This document shows, one piece after another, positions 52,676 to 62,400 of a DNA stretch of 64,000 nucleotides. The notes under the pieces were generated by a model that was not told the DNA's origin, made no database searches, and saw nothing but the letters and a program-made list of their open reading frames with translations. This DNA comes from Bacteroidota bacterium. GTDB lineage: Bacteria; Bacteroidota; Bacteroidia; Chitinophagales; Chitinophagaceae. Each line of letters starts with the position of its first letter. Within the stretch, counting starts at the first letter, position 1. The position numbers were made by a program, and so were the translations under genes. The stretch is taken from NCBI GenBank assembly GCA_023424015.1, contig JAFAEM010000013.1:24847-88846 (forward strand). The letters run 5' to 3'.

Positions 52676-54781
52676 ATGAAATTATTCCCGGAGTCGGCTT
52701 ACTTACAATTGGAGTTCGATAAAGTGAAATCACTGCTGGCAAATTATTGCCAGACCGATTTGGCCCGTAACAGGGCGGAGGAACTTCGCATCCATACCCG
52801 TAAGGAGTTCATTGATACTGAGCTCAGGCAAAGCCATGAATACAAACTGCTTTTGCAAAACAGCATTTATTTCCCTAATGACTATATTCTCAATCTCGCC
52901 AAGGAGTTAAAGTTATTGTCAATCCCTGGTGCTGTTTTATCAGGCGAGCAATTGCTGATGCTGCGAAAACTTTCGGAGAGTATCGAGAGAATATTCCGTT
53001 GGTTTGATAATGAGCGCCGGACGGCTTATGGAGGGCTGGCACAGGTTATTGCGGATACACATTATGAAAAAGCGATCATCAGTATCATTGATGCCGTCAT
53101 AGATGAGTATGGCCAGGTAAAAGATACGGCATCTCCCGAACTGAGAGATATCCGTATGAACCTGTATCGCAAAAGAAACGAACTGCGAAGGGTTTTTGAC
53201 CGGATCGTTTCGAAATTGAACAAACAGGGTTACCTCGCAGAAATAGAAGAAAGCTTTATGAACGGAAGGCGGGTATTGGCGGTATTTGCCGAACAGAAAC
53301 GCACGGTAAAAGGTATTCTGCATGGAGAGAGCGAGAGCCGCAAGACAGCTTTTGTAGAACCTGAAGAGACGATCGGTCTGAATAATGAAGTAGGTGAACT
53401 GGAAAATGAAGAACGAAAAGAGGTATACAGAATACTTCGGGATCTCACAGCAAGCCTGGCTATTCATGCCGCGCTGCTCAATACCTATCACGGTATCATT
53501 GGCAAATATGATTTCATTCGCGCCAAGGCTAAATTAGCGATAGAGATCCATGGTGAGTTTCCGGTCGTTGCCGATAAAGCGCATATTCATTTGGTGCAGG
53601 CCGTTCACCCTTTACTCTATCTCTACAATCAAAAAGCCGGTAAGCCTACTATCCCGGTGAATATCTCCCTCGATGAGAAGCAAAGAATACTTGTAATAAG
53701 CGGTCCCAATGCAGGAGGAAAAACAGTTACACTAAAAACAGTCGGCCTTTTACAGATGATGGTGCAAAGTGGTTTGCTGGTTCCTGTACATCCCTCGTCG
53801 GGATTTGGAATATTCAAACAACTCATGATCCATATCGGCGATACACAAAGCCTGGAGTTTGAGCTCAGTACTTATAGCAGCCATTTGCTTCACATGAAGT
53901 ATTTCATGGAAAACGCGAATGGTAAAACGCTTTTCTTTATTGACGAACTGGGTAGTGGAAGTGATCCCAACCTGGGCGGTGCATTTGCTGAAGTGATCTT
54001 ACAGGAACTGGCTAAGAAACATGCTTTGGGTATTGTGACCACGCATTACCTGAACCTAAAAGTGATGGCTGGTAAAACAGCCGGCATCATCAATGGCGCG
54101 ATGGGTTTTGATGAAAAAAACCTGAGACCATTATATAAACTTATTATCGGCAAACCAGGAAGTTCTTACACCTTCTCCATTGCAGAGAGAATTGGTCTCG
54201 ATAAGCGATTGATCAACCAGGCCCGCGAACTGGTTGACCAGGACCAGTTCCGCCTCGATAAATTATTAAACCGTACAGAACAGGATCTAAAGGAGCTGGA
54301 GAAAAAAGAATTGGAACTGAATAAGCTTGTCAGGGAAAATGAAAAGCTTAAAAAGGAAATGCAGCAGGTGCTTGATAAGGAAAGGCATTTGCAGCAACTG
54401 GCCATCTTAAAAGAACAGAATAAGATCGCCGCGGAAAAGATCAACTACCTGCGTGATATGGAGCGAAAGCTCAGGCAGCTGCAGCTTGAATGGCGAAAAG
54501 AAGAAAATAAGAATAAAGTGATCAGCCAGATGGAAGCTTTATTGTTTAAAAAGAATGAGAAAAAAGCAGCCAGCAGGATGCAGCGAAAGATCGAATCGAA
54601 GTTTGATGAAGTAGGCGGAGAAATCAATATAGGTGATAAGGTCAAAATGAAACGCAACCACCAGGTAGGGCAGGTGATGGAGTTGCGTGGTAAAAGAGCC
54701 GTTGTCAAAATTGGTTTGTTGCCCATGCAGGTCGAATTAAAAGACCTGGTCGTTGTAAAGGAAAAAGTGAAGGAAGAATAA
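52676..54781 (+). CDS. mutS2: MutS2 homologue lacking the C-terminal Smr domain
   Basis: 701 aa. The N-terminal clamp and core regions are followed by the ABC-type ATPase with Walker A GPNAGGKTV (about residues 343-351), Walker B FFIDELGSGSDP (about 420), and the TTHYLNLK His switch. A long coiled coil (about 520-640) and a short KOW-like beta domain (about 650-695) end the protein. Typical MutS2 is about 780-800 aa and ends with an Smr nuclease domain that is absent here. It is expected to act on branched DNA or on collided ribosomes, but without Smr it may only bind. It is followed by a gene remnant. Confidence 0.93.
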   Translation: MKLFPESAYLQLEFDKVKSLLANYCQTDLARNRAEELRIHTRKEFIDTELRQSHEYKLLLQNSIYFPNDYILNLAKELKLLSIPGAVLSGEQLLMLRKLSESIERIFRWFDNERRTAYGGLAQVIADTHYEKAIISIIDAVIDEYGQVKDTASPELRDIRMNLYRKRNELRRVFDRIVSKLNKQGYLAEIEESFMNGRRVLAVFAEQKRTVKGILHGESESRKTAFVEPEETIGLNNEVGELENEERKEVYRILRDLTASLAIHAALLNTYHGIIGKYDFIRAKAKLAIEIHGEFPVVADKAHIHLVQAVHPLLYLYNQKAGKPTIPVNISLDEKQRILVISGPNAGGKTVTLKTVGLLQMMVQSGLLVPVHPSSGFGIFKQLMIHIGDTQSLEFELSTYSSHLLHMKYFMENANGKTLFFIDELGSGSDPNLGGAFAEVILQELAKKHALGIVTTHYLNLKVMAGKTAGIINGAMGFDEKNLRPLYKLIIGKPGSSYTFSIAERIGLDKRLINQARELVDQDQFRLDKLLNRTEQDLKELEKKELELNKLVRENEKLKKEMQQVLDKERHLQQLAILKEQNKIAAEKINYLRDMERKLRQLQLEWRKEENKNKVISQMEALLFKKNEKKAASRMQRKIESKFDEVGGEINIGDKVKMKRNHQVGQVMELRGKRAVVKIGLLPMQVELKDLVVVKEKVKEE

Positions 54782-54838
54782 ATCGACCACCTTCCTGGGC
54801 TGGGCCGATATATTAAAACAAAACGACCGCACCCGCCA

Positions 54839-55196
54839 ATGGGCGATAAGCATGGCCCGCTCGCAAGGACCATTTTAGGTCAGCAACAGGTGCAGGGAAT
54901 CGACTACGCATATACCTTACAGGGCTGGCTGAAGGGTGTGAACAGCACCAGCCTGAACCCGGTTCATGATATAGGTAACGACAGCCACCCTGAGTATGGC
55001 AATGGCCTGGTAGCAAAAGATGTGTATGGCTTCCAGTTAAATTATTACACCGGTCTTCATGGCGACTATACGGCCATTAACCGCGATAAAAATCCTTTCC
55101 CAAGACATGCGGCCTTTATGCCAATTAATGAGGATAGGCAATTGTACAATGGCAACATAAGCAGCATGGTGGTAAACATACCGCGTTTAGGTGGCC
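54839..55196 (+). pseudogene. Fragment of a Bacteroidota RHS-repeat protein
   Basis: An open frame starting inside the RHS conserved region, with RTILGQQQVQGIDYAYTLQG, GWLKGVNSTSLNPVHDIGND and KDVYGFQLNYYTG. This is the interior of an RHS/DUF6443-type cell-wall protein; neither its N-terminal nor its C-terminal parts are present, and the frame then runs into a tyrosine recombinase remnant. It is a decayed fragment. Confidence 0.7.
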
Positions 55197-55394
55197 AGCA
55201 GTCATACGATGCGCAGAACAGCTATAACGACCATGTTGAGTTTAGGTGTTCCGGAACAAATAGTGCGTAAGATCAGTGGCCATGCCCCTGCCAGCAAAGA
55301 ATTTTACCGATACGTAACATGGTCACAAACATACCAGGACAGGGAAACCGGAAGAGGATTTGAATGGAACAATAGGAAGTTTTTTGGTCGGTGA
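55197..55394 (+). pseudogene. C-terminal fragment of a tyrosine recombinase/integrase
   Basis: In a second frame, about 65 residues read SSHTMRRTAITTMLSLGVP, then EQIVRKISGHAPASKEFYRYV. The HxxR catalytic box, the second His (SGH) and the nucleophile Tyr in FYRYV of tyrosine recombinases are visible. The N-terminal core is missing; an RHS fragment is fused upstream at about 55190-55200. It is a remnant of an integrative element. Confidence 0.75.
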
Positions 55395-55444
55395 AATGGA
55401 CGGGATGATCGGGGTTATAGAACGTTATCATCCGATTATATGAG

Positions 55445-55476
55445 TTTGCAACAGACGGAATAAAAAAGTAAATTTG
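55445..55476 (+). promoter_or_regulatory. Bacteroidota-type promoter of the toxin-antitoxin pair
   Basis: TTTG (55445-55448), 20 nt, then TAAATTTG (55469-55476). Both boxes match the consensus exactly at the preferred spacing, 15 bp before the antitoxin ATG. Confidence 0.7.
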
Positions 55477-55491
55477 TACAAAATAAATTAT

Positions 55492-55713
55492 ATGGCAGCG
55501 CCTTCTTTAGACAGTGAGTTCAACCGGTACTGGTCGCTACTGACACCGATACAGAAAGAGTCTTTATTAAGCGTGATCAAATCTTTTGTTATTCCTCGGG
55601 AAAGGATCACCCTTGAACAATATAACAAGGAGATAGATGAAGCTGTGGCCAGGGTGGAAGCCGGAGAATTTTACACGCAGGACGAAGTGGAAAAGATGTC
55701 AAAGGAGTGGTAA
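55492..55713 (+). CDS. Antitoxin of a ParE/RelE-type pair
   Basis: 73 aa from the ATG at 55492. It is acidic and helical (QKESLLSVIKSFV, then EQYNKEIDEAVARVEAGEFYTQDEVEKM), with the C-terminal EAVARVEAGEFYTQDEVE element common in antitoxins that bind ParE/RelE-fold toxins. Its stop TAA shares its last A with the toxin ATG, so the two are translationally coupled. It likely neutralises the toxin and autorepresses the promoter at 55445-55476. Confidence 0.82.
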   Translation: MAAPSLDSEFNRYWSLLTPIQKESLLSVIKSFVIPRERITLEQYNKEIDEAVARVEAGEFYTQDEVEKMSKEW

Positions 55714-56012
55714 TGAAGAAAAGGAAAATCAGGTGGGACAAACCGGCCCTCATTTATTTTAGCGAAGCCATCCGTTACATCCGCAAAGACTCTCCACAGA
55801 ATGCGGAAAAGGTAAAAGAACAAATACTGGCAAAGATCAGTGAGCTATCAGTTCGTCCCGAGATCCATGCACCGGACAAATGCAAACAAAATAATGCGGG
55901 CAATTACCGGGCGTTTGAACTGCACCGTTACCGTGTTGCCTACCTGGTAAAAGACGAAGAAATTATTATTGCAAGGGTCAGGCATACGAGCCAGGAGCCA
56001 GAGTCATACTAA
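55713..56012 (+). CDS. ParE/RelE-superfamily toxin
   Basis: 99 aa from the ATG at 55713, which overlaps the antitoxin stop (TAATG). The fold pattern is KIRWDKPALIYFSEAIRYIRKDSPQNAEKVKEQI (in part), then ELSVRPEIHAPDKCK and the C-terminal YRAFELHRYRVAYLVKDEEIIIARVRHTSQEP (in part), as in ParE-type gyrase or RelE-type mRNA toxins. The subtype cannot be fixed by eye. It stands downstream of an integrase remnant. Confidence 0.85.
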   Translation: MKKRKIRWDKPALIYFSEAIRYIRKDSPQNAEKVKEQILAKISELSVRPEIHAPDKCKQNNAGNYRAFELHRYRVAYLVKDEEIIIARVRHTSQEPESY

Positions 56013-56187
56013 TAAGTTTATAACACGGCCGTTACAGCGGATTTTTTGCCCCTGCAATATTGGGGAGCAGCCAGATCAAATACCCGCTACTACATCTATC
56101 AATAATAGCATGAACGAGCTGTTGTTCTTTACGAGCCATTAAGGATAAATGTTTATGATGACCGTGGCATGGAGCGATTTCAGATTA

Positions 56188-56811
56188 TCAATCCCTCATC
56201 GGGAAACCTATCCCAATATTAAACCCGACAAAGCTTAGATTAGAAGTATTACCAAGTTTGTAACCCACATAGGTGTAATTCACACCCAGGTTCAAACCCA
56301 CTTCACCCTGTTTGCGGAATGGAATATAAACACCCAGTCCGGGTCTTACCGCAAACCTGATCTTAGTGTCTTCATTGGGATATTCGCCCACAAATTGTTT
56401 ATTGACCACAACGGCTCCACCCAGTCCTGCACTCGCATACGGCTGTACCGTGGCACCCGGCTGGAAATTAAAACGGCCTGTTGCAAGAAAAGGAATGGTT
56501 TGTATGGAATTGGTGATCACAGCCGAAATATCGCTTCCATCCTCCAGCTTATACAATGCCCTGGGAAATTTCTGGTAGAAATCCTGGAAGCCAAGATTTA
56601 ATCCTCCGGAAAAACGGTCAGTGAAACCATATAGTATATTGATATCGGCACCACGCAGGGTTGTATTATCAGTAAGGTCTTTTAAATCACCAATGGGAAC
56701 GGCACCCGCAAGACTTGCAGTCATTCTCACTTCACCCTGTTGCGCATTGGCTGTCACAAGTCCGGTCGCTAATATAAAGACCAGGATATATATAAGATAG
56801 ATCTTTTTCAT
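56188..56811 (-). CDS. Outer-membrane beta-barrel protein
   Basis: 207 aa with a signal peptide (about 1-23, ending TANAQ). Repeated short amphipathic strands (INILYGFTDRFSGGLNLGFQDFY, VQPYASAGLGGAVVV, KIRFAVRPGLGVYIPF, EVGLNLGVNYTYVGY) and a C-terminal FNIGIGFPM strand mark an eight-strand porin-like barrel. The role is unknown. It is 16 bp downstream of the DUF4136 lipoprotein gene in the same direction. Confidence 0.8.
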   Translation of the reverse strand: MKKIYLIYILVFILATGLVTANAQQGEVRMTASLAGAVPIGDLKDLTDNTTLRGADINILYGFTDRFSGGLNLGFQDFYQKFPRALYKLEDGSDISAVITNSIQTIPFLATGRFNFQPGATVQPYASAGLGGAVVVNKQFVGEYPNEDTKIRFAVRPGLGVYIPFRKQGEVGLNLGVNYTYVGYKLGNTSNLSFVGFNIGIGFPMRD

Positions 56812-56827
56812 GGTTCAAATGTTTTTC

Positions 56828-57457
56828 CTAGTTCACGATATAAGGAGATTGCTGAAACAGGGCCTGGGCATGCCGGTTGACCTGGCCAGTCTGGAATGTA
56901 CCGGTACCCCTGATCAGACCGCTCCAAACCTGCCGAAGCTGGTTGGTACCCGAAGCGTTTTTCAAATCAAACATATCAATGGCAACACCGCCTTCCGTCA
57001 CAGTATAAGTGCCATATAAGGGTGGGAAATAATAATTGTAGCCAGGGTAGCCCCAGTAATAAGGATCCCAGTAACCGCCATAATCGTTCCAGTAGTAAGA
57101 ATAATCGATGATGCCTGTGTAATCGTTGTAGATCCTACTGATCGTAATGCCCAGATCAGGACTCTGGTCGTGATTCACCCGGGTAAACCCACGTGCCTGC
57201 ATTTCCGTGGCAATCGCACTGATCAACGCGGCATCATAATCTGTTCTTACACGTTCTTCTAATTGATTATTCGAGATCACCGCTACCGAGTCTGCAAGAC
57301 TGAAAGTAGCAAAGGAAGAGAAGTCGGTGTTATCGACTGCCTTGGTGATATAAAGTGGCTTTTCGTCCCCATCCAGGTTTTTTTCTACGTCCTTACTGCA
57401 CGCTGCCAAAACAACCACAACGGGCAGTGTATAAAAGAAAAGCTTTATCCGGTTCAT
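56828..57457 (-). CDS. DUF4136 lipoprotein
   Basis: 209 aa with a lipobox VVLAACSK near residue 20. The DUF4136 domain starts at FSSFATFSLADSV and includes LISAIATEMQARGFTRVNHD and PDLGITISRIYND, and ends with VIDMFDLKNASGTNQLRQVWSG (in part). A central Tyr/Gly/Trp-rich loop (YYWNDYGGYWDPYYWGYPGY) is inserted. It is probably outer-membrane-attached with unknown function. The pair with the downstream barrel may form a small outer-membrane operon. Confidence 0.86.
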   Translation of the reverse strand: MNRIKLFFYTLPVVVVLAACSKDVEKNLDGDEKPLYITKAVDNTDFSSFATFSLADSVAVISNNQLEERVRTDYDAALISAIATEMQARGFTRVNHDQSPDLGITISRIYNDYTGIIDYSYYWNDYGGYWDPYYWGYPGYNYYFPPLYGTYTVTEGGVAIDMFDLKNASGTNQLRQVWSGLIRGTGTFQTGQVNRHAQALFQQSPYIVN

Positions 57458-57495
57458 ATCAAAGTGTTTACAATGTCAATAACAAACACAATGCC

Positions 57496-59163
57496 CTATT
57501 TGATCGTGTTTTGGGAAATATTAACATTGGCTTCAAACACTTTTTCTCCGTTTATAAAAGTTTTGAGCACCCTGGTGTGTAGAAGATCTGATTCCGGAGT
57601 ATCCATTAAATCCCGGTCGAGGACAACGAAATCGGCAAACTTCCCTGGTTCCAGGCTTCCTTTTTCATTTTCTTCAAAATTGGAACGGGCCGCCCAAATG
57701 GTCATACCCCGCAATGCCTGTTCACGGGTCAATGCGTTTTCTACCTGGTACCCTTCAGCGGGCCAGGATTTGGCGTCTTTGCGGATCACTGCGGCGTAAA
57801 ATGTTTTGATAGGTGAGATATCTTCCACGGGGAAGTCAGTGCCAAGCGGGATCCAGCCATTTTGCTGAAGTAATTGCTGAAATGCATACGCTCCTTTTAC
57901 CCTTTCGGTTCCCAATCGGTCACCCGCCCAGTACATATCACTGGTGGCATGCGTAGGTTGTACCGATGGGATGATGGAATACATTCCGAACCGTTCAAAA
58001 TCATTTTTATTGACCACCTGGGCGTGTTCGATACGCCAGCGACGATCGTTTTTTCCTCCCAGGTATTTGGCGTAAATATTCAGCATGGTACGATTGCCAC
58101 TGTCTCCAATGGCATGTGTACACATCTGGAAACCTTTTTGATAGATCCAGCTGGCCACAGAGTCAAAATGTTCTGGCCTGCTCAGCAGGAAACCCCTGTA
58201 TCCGGGTTTATCATCATAGGGTTCGAGCAGGCAGGCGCCCCTTGAGCCCAACGCGCCATCACTATACACTTTGAATCCTCTTACATGGAGGCGATCGGTT
58301 TTAATGATCCCATTTTTTTCGAGGTAGTCGAAGTTTTTTGGATCATCACTCAGCATAACGTAAAGCCGCATCTTTAATTCATTTGCAGCATACATCTCTT
58401 TCATCATATCAACCGCGGCAAACGATAACCCGCAATCATCGATCGTTGTTAATCCTGCAGCAAAACAATTTTTCTGCGCATCCAGCAGTGCTTTCTTAAA
58501 TGTTTCCTTATCGGAAGAGGGGATTTTTGACCCTACAAGGTCGATGCCATTATCAACCAGTATCCCGGTCAATTGGCCGTTTACCGTTTCCACTTCCCCG
58601 CCTGTGAGCCTATGCCCGGGTTGTACCCCTGCCAGTGAAAGTGCTTTTTGATTGGCGATCGCGGCATGCCCGTCAATCCTGGTAAGCAATACCGGTCGAT
58701 CGGGAAAAAGCTCATTGAGTTTCTTATTGTCAGGAAAATCCCTGACCGCCCAGTCGTTTTGATCCCAGCCCCGGCCTATAAGCCATTGTTCGGGAGCCAG
58801 GTCTTTTTCAAATGCCCTGATACGTTCAATGATCTCTTCCCAGCTTTCCGTTCCGGTGAGGTCAGCTGTCTGAAGGCTATTGCCATACCCTGCAAAATGG
58901 GCATGGGCATCAATAAAACCCGGGTAAATAAATTTTCCACCCGCGTCCAGCCTTTCTGCGGGTTTATACTTTTCTTCCAGTTCGTCAGCATTTCCGGTCG
59001 CTTCAATTTTCCCGTCTTTTATTACCATGGCCTGGGCGGTACTGAAGGCGGAGTCGACGAGATAGATTTTTGCGTTATAAATCAACAAGTCCGCCGGTTT
59101 TTTTTGCATACAGGCTGTGGCGACAAACAGTAATATTAACCAGGTATAGGCCAGTAATTTCAT
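57496..59163 (-). CDS. Exported amidohydrolase (YtcJ-like)
   Basis: About 555 aa from the ATG at 59163 (lipoprotein-type signal with Cys in VATACMQ); an upstream Met would add 15 residues without a signal. The metal-dependent amidohydrolase pattern is clear: AKIYLVDSAFSTAQAMVIKDGKI, the metal His pair in PGFIDAHAHFAG, MCTHAIGDSG, and GSLEPGKFADFVVLDRDLM at the C-terminus. It hydrolyses an amide or related bond; the substrate is unknown. The gene is 38 bp upstream of the DUF4136 gene in transcription order, so all three could be one transcript. Confidence 0.88.
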   Translation of the reverse strand: MKLLAYTWLILLFVATACMQKKPADLLIYNAKIYLVDSAFSTAQAMVIKDGKIEATGNADELEEKYKPAERLDAGGKFIYPGFIDAHAHFAGYGNSLQTADLTGTESWEEIIERIRAFEKDLAPEQWLIGRGWDQNDWAVRDFPDNKKLNELFPDRPVLLTRIDGHAAIANQKALSLAGVQPGHRLTGGEVETVNGQLTGILVDNGIDLVGSKIPSSDKETFKKALLDAQKNCFAAGLTTIDDCGLSFAAVDMMKEMYAANELKMRLYVMLSDDPKNFDYLEKNGIIKTDRLHVRGFKVYSDGALGSRGACLLEPYDDKPGYRGFLLSRPEHFDSVASWIYQKGFQMCTHAIGDSGNRTMLNIYAKYLGGKNDRRWRIEHAQVVNKNDFERFGMYSIIPSVQPTHATSDMYWAGDRLGTERVKGAYAFQQLLQQNGWIPLGTDFPVEDISPIKTFYAAVIRKDAKSWPAEGYQVENALTREQALRGMTIWAARSNFEENEKGSLEPGKFADFVVLDRDLMDTPESDLLHTRVLKTFINGEKVFEANVNISQNTIK

Positions 59164-59451
59164 GAAGTTTGGTTTTAACAGCCTGAAATATACAGCAGAT
59201 ATTTTCAAACAGGCGGCGTATTTTTTTGTTTTTTTGCAATCTGAAAGCTGTGCAAAAAGCGTGAAATAAAATATTATTTATTTTTTTGAACGAGGCTAGG
59301 TTAAATCTTTTTTTTTATTAATTTCACATCCTACTGTATCGTAAAGGCACTTCTTTCTACTACAGGCAATCAAAGCTGTAATATCCTTTCTAAAGAACTC
59401 CGTCAGAAAACGACTCTGATTACTTTTTTACCTTTTTAAAATTGTCGTCCA

Positions 59452-62400
59452 ATGACTTGGGGATCTACCTGTAACCAATTGAAGCTATTGTTGTGTTTAG
59501 TTCCGGCCTTTTTATTTTCAAGTTTATTATCTGCTCAAAATCCTATTGTAACGGAAAATGCATTGCAGGGAAGTCCTTATTCTGAATGGGGCGTCCCAAA
59601 TTTTCGTGACAACCGTATCGCGGGATTTGCTACAAAGATGAGTCTTAATGCTGGCGAAACTGTTCGATTCAAGATCAATGTGCAGAGCGGCGCTACTTAT
59701 TCCATGAGAATTTATCGCCTGGGTTATTATAATGGCAATGGCGCAAGGCTTAAACATAATTTCGGCACATTGCAGGGCACGGCTCAGCCTGCAGGATTAA
59801 GTGATCCGGTGACCGGTCTGCTGGATTGCAGTAACTGGAGCGTATCTGCAACCTGGAATATTCCTTCAAATGCTGTTTCCGGATTGTATTTTGCCAAAGT
59901 AGAGCGAACCGGTGGTGGCAGTAACCATATCGTTTTTATCGTACGCAATGACAATAGTCAATCTGACCTATACCTGCAGTTTCCCGATGCTACCTGGCAG
60001 GCATATAACGGTTATGGAGGTAATAGCGCTTATGACGGCACTACGGGCTACCCGGGTGGTCATGCCGTGAAAGTGAGTTACAACAGACCTTTCTTTATTT
60101 ATAATTCGGCTTTTAATACGGATGGAAGGGGTGCCGATTGGTACATGAACAATGAATACCCGATGATCCGGTTTTTGGAACGCAATGGTTATGATGTCAC
60201 TTATACAAGTTCCAATGATGTAGCCACTAACGGCCAACGCCTGTTAAACCATAAAGTTTTTATTGCGATCGGTCACGACGAATACTGGTCAAAAGAACAA
60301 CGCAACAATGTGGAAGCAGCACGCAATGCGGGTGTGCACCTGGCTTTTTTTACGGGTAATGAAGTATACTGGAAAACAAGATGGGAAACATCGGTGGATG
60401 GAGAACATCGCACCCTGGTCTGTTACAAGGAAGGGTTGCTCGGTGACGGAACACAGGGCGAACGCACCTGTGGGGGAAAATGTGATGGCTCTTCACCGGA
60501 ATGGACCGGGTTGTGGAGAACCGGAGCCAACTACGATGCAGGTAAACCCGAAAATGCGCTGGTAGGTCAGATCAGTTGGGTAGAATACCCGGCAGAGATT
60601 GGTGTACCGGCATTCTATAAAAAACTTCGTTTCTGGCGAAATACTTCTGTTGCAAGCCTGGCAGATGGGCAAACAGCTTTTCTCGGACATGAGACTTTGG
60701 GTTACGAGTGGGACTATGAGCAATATGAGGGTAGTTATCCACCCGGCCGGATTACTATGTCCAGCAGAACGATCAATAGCCTCACGCACAAACTATCACT
60801 ATACCGGCATAGCAGTGGCGCGCTTGTATTTGGGGCTGGTACGGTACAATGGTCATGGGGTCTCGATGGCAATCACTGGGGTGGCAGTACTACGGTTAGT
60901 ACCGAAATGCAGCAGGCAACTATTAACCTGTTTGCCGATATGAATGTGCAGCCTGCTACCTTGATGCCGGGAATGGTATCCGTAACGGCATCAACGGATG
61001 CAATCGCGCCAACGGCAACCATCACCTCTCCGGCCAACGGCACCACTTTCCCTTCCGGCTCTACACTTAATTTTACAGGTACCGCTATTGACGCTGGCGG
61101 CGGTGTCGTCGCAGGAGTGGAAGTATCAGTCGACGCCGGAAATACCTGGCGACAGGCTACGCTGAATAAAATAGATGGTAACGTCACCTGGTCTTATTCC
61201 TGGATATCTACAGGCAATGGCACGTTCAATATTCGATTCCGTTCTTTCGATGATAGTGGAAATATGGAAACAGCTGGCCCGGGTATAAACGTCAATGTTG
61301 GCGGACCCGATACTACTCCACCTGTTGTTTCATCGGTTTCACCGCTTAATGGCGCAACCGGCATCAGCGTAGGTACCACCGTGATCGCGAATTTCAGTGA
61401 GACGATCAATCCATCGACTGTTACCGCATCAAGCTTCCAGTTGAAAGCAGGCAGTACAGTGGTCAACGCTACGCTGAATATCGCAACCAACCAGGTAACC
61501 CTGGTGCCGCTTTCGGTACTTGCAACATCAACCAATTATACGGTGACGATAAAAGGCGGATCAACAGGTGTGAAAGACGTTGCAGGAAATCCCCTGGCCA
61601 CTGATTATACCTGGAGTTTCACAACCGGTGCTGGTGGGGGCGGGGGCAGTACGACTATTTTCCAGCCAACCGATATTCCACAAGATCCTAATAGCAATGA
61701 CGGCACGCCTATCACCCTGGGAGTGCGGTTCAGGTCAACACAAAATGGTTTCATAACCGGTTTAAGATATTATAAGTCGACAGGAGCAACCGGAACACAT
61801 ACGGGGCATTTATGGACGAATAGTGGAACCCAACTGGCACAACTAACATTTTTTAATGAGACCGCTTCAGGGTGGCAGGAAGCTTATTTTAATACGCCGG
61901 TTGCTATTACTGCCGGTGTGACTTATGTGGCGGGTTATTATAGTCCTTCAGGTGATTACTCCGCTACAAAACCTTATTTCACACAAGCTGTAGTGAATGG
62001 CCCATTGCGAGCACTGGCTGATGGAGAAGACGGGCCGAATGGTTTGTACCAATATGCGCCTACTGCAGTATTTCCTTCTAATACTTTCCAGTCAAGCAAT
62101 TATTGGATTGACGTCGTATTTACTACCAGCGCTGGTCCTGATGAAACACCTCCCACGGTCATTTCTGTTAATCCGTTAAATGCTGCAACAGGCGTCAGTG
62201 CGTCTACCACTGTAGTAGCAAACTTCAGCGAAGCAATCGATCCATCAACAGTAACAGCAACTACCTTCCAACTGCGGGGACCAGGCAACACACTGGTGAC
62301 CGCTACTGTTAGTGCAAGTGCTAATCAAATAACATTAACACCTTCTGCTGCACTCGCGGGCTCTACAAATTATACAGCGACTATCACTGGTGGTGCTTCT

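Noticed and set aside
54783..54873. Open frame right after mutS2 (FLGWADILKQND)
   Set aside because: Only 30 codons with no start and no recognised match; may be remnant but cannot be supported.
56013..56187. Possible RHS-like or other remnant (VYDDRGMER)
   Set aside because: The resemblance is too short and vague to name a family.
58648..59133. 161-codon plus-strand frame in the amidohydrolase gene
   Set aside because: Antisense to the amidohydrolase; no signal peptide or family pattern.
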